Assembly (NCBI RefSeq): GCF_900111825.1
Contig: NZ_FOJM01000004.1
Coordinates: forward strand, 3,361 to 67,360
DNA length: 64,000 nucleotides
DNA from: Pedobacter suwonensis
Lineage (GTDB): Bacteria; Bacteroidota; Bacteroidia; Sphingobacteriales; Sphingobacteriaceae
Direction of reading: 5' to 3'
Shown here: positions 17,054 through 25,307 of the stretch, piece by piece
How the letters are laid out: each line of letters begins with the position of its first letter
How positions within the stretch are numbered: the first letter of the stretch is position 1
Notes under the pieces: model-generated
Databases searched by the model: none
What the model saw: only the letters and a program-made list of their open reading frames with translations
Told to the model about the DNA's origin: nothing
Translations under genes and position numbers: made by a program

Positions 17054-20000
17054 ATGATGAAGAAAAATACAAATTTAACTGGGGCCAGGCTCAGGCTTAA
17101 ACATTGTGCTTTTAAAGCTATCGCTTTTGCATTGGCCTTAAGCACTGGTTTTTGTGCAAAGGCCAACGCTTCTGCCATTAATATAAACAGTTCGGCTGCG
17201 ATGAATCAAACCAAGGCTGATATCGTAATCCGCGGTATCATTAAAGATGAAACCGGTGCGCCATTGCCAGGTGCAGGGGTTAAAGTTAAAGGAAGTTCCA
17301 CAAGCGCTGCGGCAGACGTAAATGGAGCATTTACCATTACCGTTCCTGATCAGAATGCTGTTTTGATCATTACATATGTTGGTTATGACTCGAAAGAGAT
17401 CACAGTGGGTACACAAACCGTTTTGGATATCCGTTTAAAGGAAACTGTTGGCGCCAATTTACAGGAGGTAGCTATTGTGGGTTTCGGTACGCAGAAAAAG
17501 GAAAGTTTGGTTGGCGCACAATCATCAGTAAAAGCTGACGAATTAAAGCAACCGGTTTCCAGTATGAGCCAGTTACTGGCAGGCCGTATCCCCGGAGTGG
17601 TTAACGTTTCACGGAATGGTGAACCAGGTGCAACCGGATCGGATATTTTTATCCGAGGTATATCTTCACTTAACTCTGGAGACAGGGGACCGCTTATTAT
17701 TATTGATGGTGTACCTAACCGTAACCTAAACGATATCAGTGTATATGATGTGGAGAATTTTACTGTACTTAAAGATGCTGCAGCAACAGCGGTATATGGT
17801 ATCCGTGGTGCAAACGGCGTAATTCTCATCAACACTAAACAAGGTAAAATCGGCACGCCAAGAATTAACGTGGAGTACTATGAAGGGGTGAGCCGTTTCA
17901 CAAAAAGGCCAAAATTGATTGACGGTGTAGATTACATGAACTTAGCCAATGAGGCGAAGTATTCTGATTATTTACGCGGTGGTGCAGCAGGTGCATTTAC
18001 ACCGGCATATTCTATAGATGCCATCCAAAAAACAGCTGCAGGTACCGATCCGATCCTTTATCCAAACGTAAATTGGTTTGACGCCATTTATAACGATTTT
18101 GGCCATAACAGATCGGGAACAGCCAACCTATCGGGTGGTGTTAGTAATGCTAAATATTACGTCTCATTAGGTTATTATGGTGAAGATGGTTTGTTTAAAA
18201 CAGACGAAGCGGTAAATTCTGCTGTTAAACAAAGCTTTAGTCGCTACAATGTGAGCACAAACTTAAATTGGGATGTTACGGGTACCACCAAACTGGATTT
18301 GGGTATTAAAGGCATTCTGTCGCAGAGCAATTTTCCGAGTAATCTCGGCGCCCAGGATATCTTCAGTCAGGCTTTTTTGATCAATCCAACTTCATTCCCG
18401 GTACTTTATCCAAATGGAAGTTTACCTGGTATCAGTCCACAGGCCGATCAACGTAATCCTTATGGCGATGTGACCAGAAATGGATATAGAACAGGATACA
18501 GCAACCAATTATATTCAAATTTACGTTTGACACAGGATTTAAAAGAATTGACCCCGGGTTTGTCGGTTACTTCTATGTTCTCGTTTGATGTGAACAACAA
18601 CAACGCGATAGCGAGAACCAAAAGGGAAACCATTTACAGGATCAATCCTAACGATCCTTATATCGTGGCAAATAATCCTGCGTCGGGTTACAAATACGGA
18701 TTGGTTCTCCAGGGACAAGATTTCCTAAATTATGGGATCAGCAATGGCGGTGACAAAAAAATGTATTTCGAGGCGGCCATCAATTATAACCGTACCTTTG
18801 GTAAACATGCTGTTTCGGGTTTATTATTATATAACCAAAACGATAACAGTACGCCATTTGCCGGAAACCTAACGTTATCTCTTCCTTATCGTTTACAAGG
18901 GGTTGCCAGTCGCGCCACTTATGCTTACGACAATAAATATTTCTTTGAGTTTAATGTGGGCTACAATGGTTCTGAAAACTTTGCACCTGATAAACGTTAT
19001 GGTTTCTTCCCTGCATTGGGTATTGGATGGTTGTTATCAAGCGAGAAATTTTTCGAGCCACTTAAAAATACTTTTCAGATGGTTAAATTCCGCTATTCTG
19101 ATGGTATTGTGGGTAGTGGGGCCAGTGGCTCGGGCTATGCTGATGCCGAAGGCGACCGTTTTTATTACTTAACAAAAGTAGGTGGCGCAAGTGGTTATAC
19201 TTTTGGCCAGACCGGAAATATTGGGTATAATGGTTTAGGTGTAACTGCCTATGGAGTAGACGTAACCTGGGCCGAAACGCGCAAACAGGATTTAGGCTTC
19301 GAGTTAAAAACGTTCAATAACAACCTATCGTTAATTGTCGATTTCTTTAAAGAAAGAAGAACAGACCAATTTATCCAGAGGGGAACTGTACCAAACTACA
19401 TCGGTTTGGCCAATACGCCAATTGGTAACCTGGGTATTGTAGAAAATAAAGGAATTGATGGTACTATACAGTACGATGCGCAGTTTGGTAAAGATTGGTC
19501 ACTTAATCTGAGGGCAAACTTCACTTTCAATAAAGACAAGGTAATCGAAAATGATCAGGCACCAAAACCATACCCATGGATGGAGCAACGCGGTTACAAT
19601 GTTTTAGCTGCGACACGTGTAGGTTACATTGCAGAAAAATTATTTGATAGCCAGGCAGAAATCAATGCGAGCCCGACCCAGTTTGGTACTTTGATGCCGG
19701 GTGATATCAAGTATAAAGATTTAAACGGTGATGGTAAAATCGATTCTTTTGACCAGACCATTATTGGCAGGGGAGATGTTCCAAGTACCACCTATGGTTT
19801 TGGTTTCTCTTTAACCTACAAAAACTTCGACTTCGGTTTATTCTTTCAGGGGCAGGATAACGCAGACATTCTGTTAAACATTCCATCCTTTGCCTATTCT
19901 GGTGGTTTAGGTAATATGTTGGCTGTAGCTGCCGATCGCTGGACCACAACTAACCCACGTCAGGACGCCGTTTATCCACGTTTATCTTATGGCGGCACCA

Positions 20001-20257
20001 ACAACAATAACTATCAATCGAGTACCTGGTGGAAACGTGATATCAGTTTCTTGAGGCTAAAAAATGCAGATTTAGGTTACACATTAAAAAATGGAATCAA
20101 ATCTCTTGGCGTTAAACGTTTAAGGGTATATGCTACAGGTTACAATGTGTTTACCATCAGCAAATTCAAGCTTTGGGATCCTGAATTATTAACCAACAAC
20201 GGTACAAGGTATCCGTTAACCTCTAACTATTCTTTAGGTTTAACCGCTAATTTTTAA
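17054..20257 (+). CDS. SusC/RagA-type TonB-dependent outer-membrane transporter (pair 2)
   Basis: Second SusC-like importer of the locus. N-terminal signal region (about 1-45, ending near AKANA), a carboxypeptidase-regulatory-like domain (VIRGIIKDETGAPLPGAGV, about 55-130), plug, and barrel ending in NYSLGLTANF. The hallmark GIRGANGVILINTKQGK replaces the more common ITTK. No STN domain. The double ATG at 17054/17057 makes the start uncertain by one codon. It differs strongly from pair 1, so the two probably take up different glycans. susD follows after 10 bases. Confidence 0.95.
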   Translation: MMKKNTNLTGARLRLKHCAFKAIAFALALSTGFCAKANASAININSSAAMNQTKADIVIRGIIKDETGAPLPGAGVKVKGSSTSAAADVNGAFTITVPDQNAVLIITYVGYDSKEITVGTQTVLDIRLKETVGANLQEVAIVGFGTQKKESLVGAQSSVKADELKQPVSSMSQLLAGRIPGVVNVSRNGEPGATGSDIFIRGISSLNSGDRGPLIIIDGVPNRNLNDISVYDVENFTVLKDAAATAVYGIRGANGVILINTKQGKIGTPRINVEYYEGVSRFTKRPKLIDGVDYMNLANEAKYSDYLRGGAAGAFTPAYSIDAIQKTAAGTDPILYPNVNWFDAIYNDFGHNRSGTANLSGGVSNAKYYVSLGYYGEDGLFKTDEAVNSAVKQSFSRYNVSTNLNWDVTGTTKLDLGIKGILSQSNFPSNLGAQDIFSQAFLINPTSFPVLYPNGSLPGISPQADQRNPYGDVTRNGYRTGYSNQLYSNLRLTQDLKELTPGLSVTSMFSFDVNNNNAIARTKRETIYRINPNDPYIVANNPASGYKYGLVLQGQDFLNYGISNGGDKKMYFEAAINYNRTFGKHAVSGLLLYNQNDNSTPFAGNLTLSLPYRLQGVASRATYAYDNKYFFEFNVGYNGSENFAPDKRYGFFPALGIGWLLSSEKFFEPLKNTFQMVKFRYSDGIVGSGASGSGYADAEGDRFYYLTKVGGASGYTFGQTGNIGYNGLGVTAYGVDVTWAETRKQDLGFELKTFNNNLSLIVDFFKERRTDQFIQRGTVPNYIGLANTPIGNLGIVENKGIDGTIQYDAQFGKDWSLNLRANFTFNKDKVIENDQAPKPYPWMEQRGYNVLAATRVGYIAEKLFDSQAEINASPTQFGTLMPGDIKYKDLNGDGKIDSFDQTIIGRGDVPSTTYGFGFSLTYKNFDFGLFFQGQDNADILLNIPSFAYSGGLGNMLAVAADRWTTTNPRQDAVYPRLSYGGTNNNNYQSSTWWKRDISFLRLKNADLGYTLKNGIKSLGVKRLRVYATGYNVFTISKFKLWDPELLTNNGTRYPLTSNYSLGLTANF

Positions 20258-20267
20258 AATAAGAAGA

Positions 20268-22094
20268 ATGAAAAAGATATTGATATATACAGCTGGTGTA
20301 TTACTGGTAATTGGTAATTATGGCTGTAAGAAATTTTTAAATCAGGTACCTGATGACAGGTTAACTTTCGATCAGATGTACGAGAAAAAAGCTACTGTTG
20401 ATCTGGCACTGGCTAACGTTTATTCTACATTACCAGATCAAAATCAAGATCGTTCGGCTTCCGGGTCAGGAAATATCGGACCTTGGACAGCCGCTTCTGA
20501 TGAGGCTGATTATACTTTGCCAAACTTTACTGAAAACGTAAATTCTGGTGCCTGGGATGCTACCAGCGGTCAGGTAAATTACCACTGGCAAAGTTATTAC
20601 CGTGGTATACAGGCTGCGAGTTCTTTTATGGCAAATGTAAGCAGGTGTACAGATTGTAACATTGGCGGTATCGATATTGTAAACCGTTATTACAATGAGG
20701 CAAGGGCTTTAAGGGCTATTTATTATTATCATCTCGTTAGACAGTACGGACCTGTTGTATTATTGGGTAACGACCCAATTGCGTCAGATGCGCCGCTACA
20801 AGCCATTAGTAAACCCCGTAACTCAATGGATGAGTGTATTGACTACATCGTGAGTGAACTCGAAGCCACCAGTTCTCGTTTGCCTGCAACACCACAGGCT
20901 AATGAAGATTATGGTCATATTACGGCTTCAGTAGCCGATGCTTATAAAATTAAAGCTTTGTTGACAGCCGCCCGTCCATTATTTAATGGAAATACGGATT
21001 ACGCCAATCTCAAAAATCAGGATGGCAAACAATTGATCAATCAGACTTATAGCGTGGCAAAATGGACCAGATTGGCTACAGCAGCAAAGGCTTTTTTAAA
21101 CAACCCTAACTATTCCAACTACGCACTGTATTCAGTACCCTCAACACCGGCTGGTTTACCGAATACAGCTTTTAACCGGGCATTTATTGCTACCAGGGAT
21201 GTATTTTTAAATGGCTGGAATTCTGAGATCATTTTCGGTAGAGGGGGAGATGTTACTTTTTACCAGTATTCTTTAGCGCCAAACCATAATGGTGCCTCAG
21301 GTGGTGATAAAGGCGGTTCCTTCTTATCGCCATCTCAGCAGTTGGTGGATGCCTTTTTTACTGCAAACGGCTTACCTATCGAGAACGATCCAAGCTATAC
21401 CGCTAACGGAACTTCTAATTTTCAGGCACCAGATCCAAACGACCAGGGTGTTTCGAGAACGATTAGTAATATGTACGTTAACCGCGAACCACGTTTTTAT
21501 GCCGACATCACTTATACAGGGCGTAAATGGATCAATCCTTCATCTAATATTGTCACCAGTTTTGAATTTAACGGTAATGCGGGCAAAGCTGCTATCGCGA
21601 ATAATGACTATACCAAAACAGGCTATACCTCCAGAAAACATTTAACGGTAGCGGGCTGGACAAATGGTAGATCAATTTTCACCGTAATCAGACTGGCAGA
21701 AATTTATTTGGATTATATTGAGGCATTACAAGAGTCGAATCCGACTGATCCTGATATTTTGATTTACTTAAACAGGATCCGCACCAGAGCAGGTATTCCG
21801 GTTTATGGAAGTGGTGGTTTACCCATCCCGGCAGATATGAAAGATGCCATCCGCAGAGAGCGACGTGTAGAATTAGCTTTTGAACTGGACCGCTATTTCT
21901 ATACCAGGGAATGGAAAATTGCAGAAACTACCGATACGCAGATCAGAGGTTTAAATATTACTCAAAATGCGCCTGGATTTTTCACACCTGTAGTAACCGA
22001 AAATAGGGTTTTCCAAAAGAAACACTACCTATGGCCAATACCAGCAGGCGAAATTCAAAAAGTGCCTTTACTTGTACAAAATACAGGTTGGTAA
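20268..22094 (+). CDS. SusD/RagB-type glycan-binding lipoprotein (pair 2)
   Basis: Partner lipoprotein of the second SusC. The signal sequence MKKILIYTAGVLLVIGNYGC ends at a lipid-acceptor Cys within NYGC. TPR-like SusD helices are marked by EARALRAIYYYHLVRQYGPV and a C-terminal RRERRVELAFELDRYFYTREW, with a final VQNTGW tail typical of this family. 608 residues is at the long end of normal. A terminator follows, then the metallopeptidase genes. Confidence 0.93.
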   Translation: MKKILIYTAGVLLVIGNYGCKKFLNQVPDDRLTFDQMYEKKATVDLALANVYSTLPDQNQDRSASGSGNIGPWTAASDEADYTLPNFTENVNSGAWDATSGQVNYHWQSYYRGIQAASSFMANVSRCTDCNIGGIDIVNRYYNEARALRAIYYYHLVRQYGPVVLLGNDPIASDAPLQAISKPRNSMDECIDYIVSELEATSSRLPATPQANEDYGHITASVADAYKIKALLTAARPLFNGNTDYANLKNQDGKQLINQTYSVAKWTRLATAAKAFLNNPNYSNYALYSVPSTPAGLPNTAFNRAFIATRDVFLNGWNSEIIFGRGGDVTFYQYSLAPNHNGASGGDKGGSFLSPSQQLVDAFFTANGLPIENDPSYTANGTSNFQAPDPNDQGVSRTISNMYVNREPRFYADITYTGRKWINPSSNIVTSFEFNGNAGKAAIANNDYTKTGYTSRKHLTVAGWTNGRSIFTVIRLAEIYLDYIEALQESNPTDPDILIYLNRIRTRAGIPVYGSGGLPIPADMKDAIRRERRVELAFELDRYFYTREWKIAETTDTQIRGLNITQNAPGFFTPVVTENRVFQKKHYLWPIPAGEIQKVPLLVQNTGW

Positions 22095-22103
22095 AACAAA
22101 TAG

Positions 22104-22135
22104 AGCACTGGGTACTTTACCCGGTGCTTTTTTTC
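22104..22135 (+). terminator. Terminator after susD pair 2
   Basis: Stem agcactgggta / tacccggtgct with one G-U pair, a three-base loop and a following run of seven Ts. It lies inside the gap before the HEIGH lipoprotein gene, so the peptidase genes are probably expressed at a lower level by read-through. Confidence 0.85.
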
Positions 22136-22154
22136 ATCTCTCAATAGCCACGCA

Positions 22155-23126
22155 ATGAAAAATATTTTCACATTATCAGCAACTGCAGTAGTTTTACTAC
22201 TGGCCTGCAACAGCAAAAAGGAACCTGTAGAGGCAGCGAAACCAGCACCACCACTTGTTGAAGCAGTTGACCCACCTGATGCGCCGCCCAAAACCTGGAA
22301 GGAACATTGGTTCGAACACGTGCAACTATTAAACCGTGTAGCTTATGACACCAGCGTAGTGGTTTATTATGACGGTGATGTGAAGCCAGCTGTTACCTGG
22401 CCGAAAACCTACATGGCTGATGCCTGGAATTATACCAAAAAAGTTTATGGTAAGTTTGGCGATGACAGCCGCTTGTTCGTCATTTATCACGCAGGTAAAT
22501 ATGGAGGCGGTCATCCGGGTACCTATCTTGATGCCGGCCACGATTACCGTAATGTTACAGATTGCGGTTCCAATGATTTAAATGCCTGGATTACAGGTGT
22601 AGATAACGACATCGACTTATCTACCCATGAGATTGGCCACATCGTAGAAGGCGCATCGAAGGGAGTAAAAGAGTCGCCCGCTTTTGATATTTGGCACGAT
22701 AGTAAATGGATGGAAATTTATCAGTACGATGTGTATTTAGGCTTAAACAGACCAGCCGATGCACAACGGTGGATGAATAAAATGATGACTACAACCGACA
22801 GTTATCCAAGGGCTGGTACGCAATGGTTTAAAAACTGGTTTCTACCGATTTACGAAAACTATGGTAAAACAAAGGTATTGAACGGCTTTTTTACCCTCCT
22901 GTCGCAAGAATTTCCAAAACAGAATATTACGGTACAGGGCAAAATCTACCAGCAATATACCAGAAAAATGAATTTTGGTGAATTTATCCACTTTTGGAGC
23001 GGTGCAGCCAAAGCCGATTTAGGACCATTGGCATTAACCGCCTTTGGACCAAAAGACGAAAAAGGTGCCGACTGGGCGCCAATGTTAACTAAAGCCAAAG
23101 TGGATTTTCCGAATATCACTTATTAA
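22155..23126 (+). CDS. Putative zinc metallopeptidase lipoprotein (HEIGH motif)
   Basis: A 323-residue lipoprotein: the signal peptide ends in lipobox LLAC followed by a proline/alanine-rich linker to about residue 45. The zinc-binding motif HEIGH is at residues 158-162, preceded by DNDIDLST, which marks it as a zincin-type peptidase. A downstream WMEIYQYDVY segment may supply further active-site residues; I see no clear Met-turn. It resembles the two BSP genes that follow in position and layout but not closely in sequence. I do not know its exact family. By context it would cut glycoproteins at the cell surface. Confidence 0.72.
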   Translation: MKNIFTLSATAVVLLLACNSKKEPVEAAKPAPPLVEAVDPPDAPPKTWKEHWFEHVQLLNRVAYDTSVVVYYDGDVKPAVTWPKTYMADAWNYTKKVYGKFGDDSRLFVIYHAGKYGGGHPGTYLDAGHDYRNVTDCGSNDLNAWITGVDNDIDLSTHEIGHIVEGASKGVKESPAFDIWHDSKWMEIYQYDVYLGLNRPADAQRWMNKMMTTTDSYPRAGTQWFKNWFLPIYENYGKTKVLNGFFTLLSQEFPKQNITVQGKIYQQYTRKMNFGEFIHFWSGAAKADLGPLALTAFGPKDEKGADWAPMLTKAKVDFPNITY

Positions 23127-23187
23127 TCTATAATCAGGACAGATTGGGCAAACAGCCTGAATCGTTCTATTTATCACAATAAAACAA

Positions 23188-24168
23188 ATGATCAAAAAAT
23201 TTTTAATCTTCGCATTAGTATCATGCTCGGCGGTTTTTGCTTCTGCCCAAAACAGAGAACGAGGCTATAAAATTATCATCAACGATAAGGACAGCGCTAC
23301 CAATGCCGTTTTAGATGCCAAGCTAAAGGCCGCTTTTATCAATGTTTATCCCGGTTTTGCCCAGGCAGATGGCTACAGGACAAAAAGAAATGTGATACTG
23401 GATTTTGTAACTGATGAAACGCCGACAATTTATGCCAAAGCTGGTGAAATTAAAGTAAACAGCGAATGGGTTAAAAACAAATCGCAAAGGAAGATCGAGA
23501 AAGAACTTTTCACCGCATTGGCTAAAAACTGGGTATCATACAGTAAAGAAAAACGCAAGGGATATACCCTAACTTTCATCAGCAAAGATCCTAACCTCGA
23601 CCCAGCGGTTAGAAAAAACTTAATTTCTACCTATTTTGAAATTTACCCTACACTGGTAAAAACATTTAACCAAAAATCGACACATGATGTACTTTTTGTG
23701 GTTGATACTGCTTATAAAGCCGTAGCTGAGGCCAGTGGTAACAGGATTCTGTTCAGCGCAGGTTATATGAAAGCGCATCCAACCGATATTGATGTGGTAA
23801 CGCACGAAACCATGCATATTGTACAGGGATACGGCTACAGCGCGGGTCCGGTTTGGCTAACAGAAGGTATTGCCGATTATGTGCGCTATAAATATGGCGT
23901 AGATAATGTAGGCTCTAAATGGAACTTGCCGGCCTACAATGCAAAACAACATTATACCAACAGTTATCGGATTACTGCACGCTTTTTCGTCTGGTTGGAG
24001 GAAAACGTTAAACCAGGATTGGTTGCTGCATTAGATCAGCAATTAAGGGCTCACGAATATACGGAACAATCCTGGACAGCTTTAACCGGAAAAGACTTAA
24101 ATCAGCTTTGGGAAGATTATAGTAAAGAACCCCAAAAAGTAAGCCTAACTTATAGCAGCAAAAAATAA
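23188..24168 (+). CDS. BSP-family secreted metallopeptidase (long form)
   Basis: Basic secretory protein family peptidase (Peptidase of plants and bacteria). Signal peptide about residues 1-20 ending ASA before Q21. The catalytic region HETMHIVQGYGYSAGPVWL begins at His206 and continues TEGIADYVRYKYG, matching the HExxHxxQ...EGIADY signature. Residues 1-115 form an extra N-terminal part that starts YKIIINDKDSATNAVL and looks like a diverged copy of the fold's start without zinc ligands. The C-terminal 210 residues are closely similar to the next gene, showing a tandem duplication. Lies 61 bases after the HEIGH lipoprotein. Confidence 0.85.
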   Translation: MIKKFLIFALVSCSAVFASAQNRERGYKIIINDKDSATNAVLDAKLKAAFINVYPGFAQADGYRTKRNVILDFVTDETPTIYAKAGEIKVNSEWVKNKSQRKIEKELFTALAKNWVSYSKEKRKGYTLTFISKDPNLDPAVRKNLISTYFEIYPTLVKTFNQKSTHDVLFVVDTAYKAVAEASGNRILFSAGYMKAHPTDIDVVTHETMHIVQGYGYSAGPVWLTEGIADYVRYKYGVDNVGSKWNLPAYNAKQHYTNSYRITARFFVWLEENVKPGLVAALDQQLRAHEYTEQSWTALTGKDLNQLWEDYSKEPQKVSLTYSSKK

Positions 24169-24412
24169 GGGTTAAAGTTTTCTTCTCTACCGGAATAAAT
24201 GGAGGTTAAGATTTCTTTTTCTACAAAAAGTAAGGATAACTTACGGAAAATCCATCATCAACTTAAGCATCGAAGAAAGGGAGGATTTCTCTTAAGGTAA
24301 ATTTAGACTTGTTGAGGAATCAGCTAATGTCGAGCCCACTTCATTTTTCAGGAACTTAAGAATTTTCAGCGTATTTTCATCCCTGGATTCCTGCAAAGGT
24401 TTGTTTTATGGA

Positions 24413-24453
24413 GAAGTCAGGTTTAAAGGCAATAGGCAAATAAACCTGACTTC
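24413..24453. terminator. Perfect 13-base stem hairpin, probable terminator
   Basis: Stem gaagtcaggttta / taaacctgacttc around a 15-base loop, followed by tttgtaaaaactt. The T-run is short, so it may be a weak terminator or an RNA-stabilising structure ending the pair 2/peptidase transcript before operator 7. Confidence 0.6.
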
Positions 24454-24527
24454 TTTGTAAAAACTTAATTTTTCAAGAGTTTTTTGTAAAAATAACCATC
24501 ATTAAAGTAAAATTTTTGATCATTTAC

Positions 24528-24539
24528 TAAAACGTTTTA
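24528..24539. promoter_or_regulatory. Putative LacI operator 7
   Basis: TAAAACGTTTTA, perfectly symmetric, 58 bases before the second BSP gene. A TTTG (24515-24518) lies upstream and TAATTTG (24551-24557), one base short of the -7 consensus, lies downstream, so the site sits inside a probable promoter. Confidence 0.78.
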
Positions 24540-24597
24540 CATAAAATATTTAATTTGCAGAACTAAACGCTAACCAAAACACCAATATTCACCATAC

Positions 24598-25269
24598 ATG
24601 AAAAAAATATCAATTCTTTCGGTTTTCGTTATGCTGGTATCTGCTTTAGCATTGCAGGCAACAGCGCAGGAGATTACTAAGAAAAACGGTTATACCTTAT
24701 CTTTTGAAAGCAATTTCAAGGAACTTGATCCTCAATTAAAAAAACGCCTGATCAAAACATTTTTTGAAGTTTATCCAAAGCTGGCTAAAGAATACAATCC
24801 TTCTACCATTAAAGAAGTAACGTTTTTCGTCGATACGGCTTATAAAGGTGTTGCGGCAACTGCCGATGGTAAAGTGACTTTTAGTTCGATGTGGATGATC
24901 AAACATCCCGAAGATATCGATGTGGTTACCCATGAGGTGATGCACATTGTGCAGGATTATGGACGAAGCGTGGGCCCGGGATGGTTAACAGAAGGGATTG
25001 CAGATTATGCGCGTTATAAATTCGGTGTAGATAACGCGGGTGCCAAATGGTCGCTGCCGGCTTTGAAGCCAGATCATTCTTATAAAAACAGTTACCGCAT
25101 TACCGCAGCATTTTTTGCATGGATCGAAAAAAGCGTAAAGCCAGGTACTATTAAAGCGGTTGATGCTTCTTTAAGAGACCATACTTACACCAAAGAGATA
25201 TGGACCAGGTTAACAGGTAAAGATTTAGATGCACTTTGGGCAGATTATGTTAAAAATTCTGAAGTTTAA
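24598..25269 (+). CDS. BSP-family secreted metallopeptidase (short form)
   Basis: A 223-residue paralogue of the C-terminal part of the preceding peptidase. Signal peptide about 1-23 (ending TAQ). HEVMHIVQDYGRSVGPGWL starts at His112 and is followed by TEGIADYARYKFGVDNAGAKW; the third zinc ligand in this family is expected near the EGIADY segment. It has its own operator-controlled promoter and is followed by GH92 copy 2 after 38 bases, so peptidase and mannosidase are made together. This pairing argues for attack on glycoprotein. Confidence 0.87.
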   Translation: MKKISILSVFVMLVSALALQATAQEITKKNGYTLSFESNFKELDPQLKKRLIKTFFEVYPKLAKEYNPSTIKEVTFFVDTAYKGVAATADGKVTFSSMWMIKHPEDIDVVTHEVMHIVQDYGRSVGPGWLTEGIADYARYKFGVDNAGAKWSLPALKPDHSYKNSYRITAAFFAWIEKSVKPGTIKAVDASLRDHTYTKEIWTRLTGKDLDALWADYVKNSEV

Positions 25270-25307
25270 AAAATAATTACAAGCATATAAAAAAACACAA
25301 ACAACAA

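Larger units (their letters stand above)
24169..24597. other. Intergenic region between the two BSP peptidase genes
   Basis: Contains a long perfect hairpin (24413-24453), one LacI operator palindrome (24528-24539) and an AT-rich leader. The first 240 bases show no gene or clear relic in any frame. Confidence 0.6.

Noticed and set aside
17383..17856. 157-codon minus-strand frame
   Set aside because: Complementary to the plug region of susC pair 2; a shadow of the real gene.
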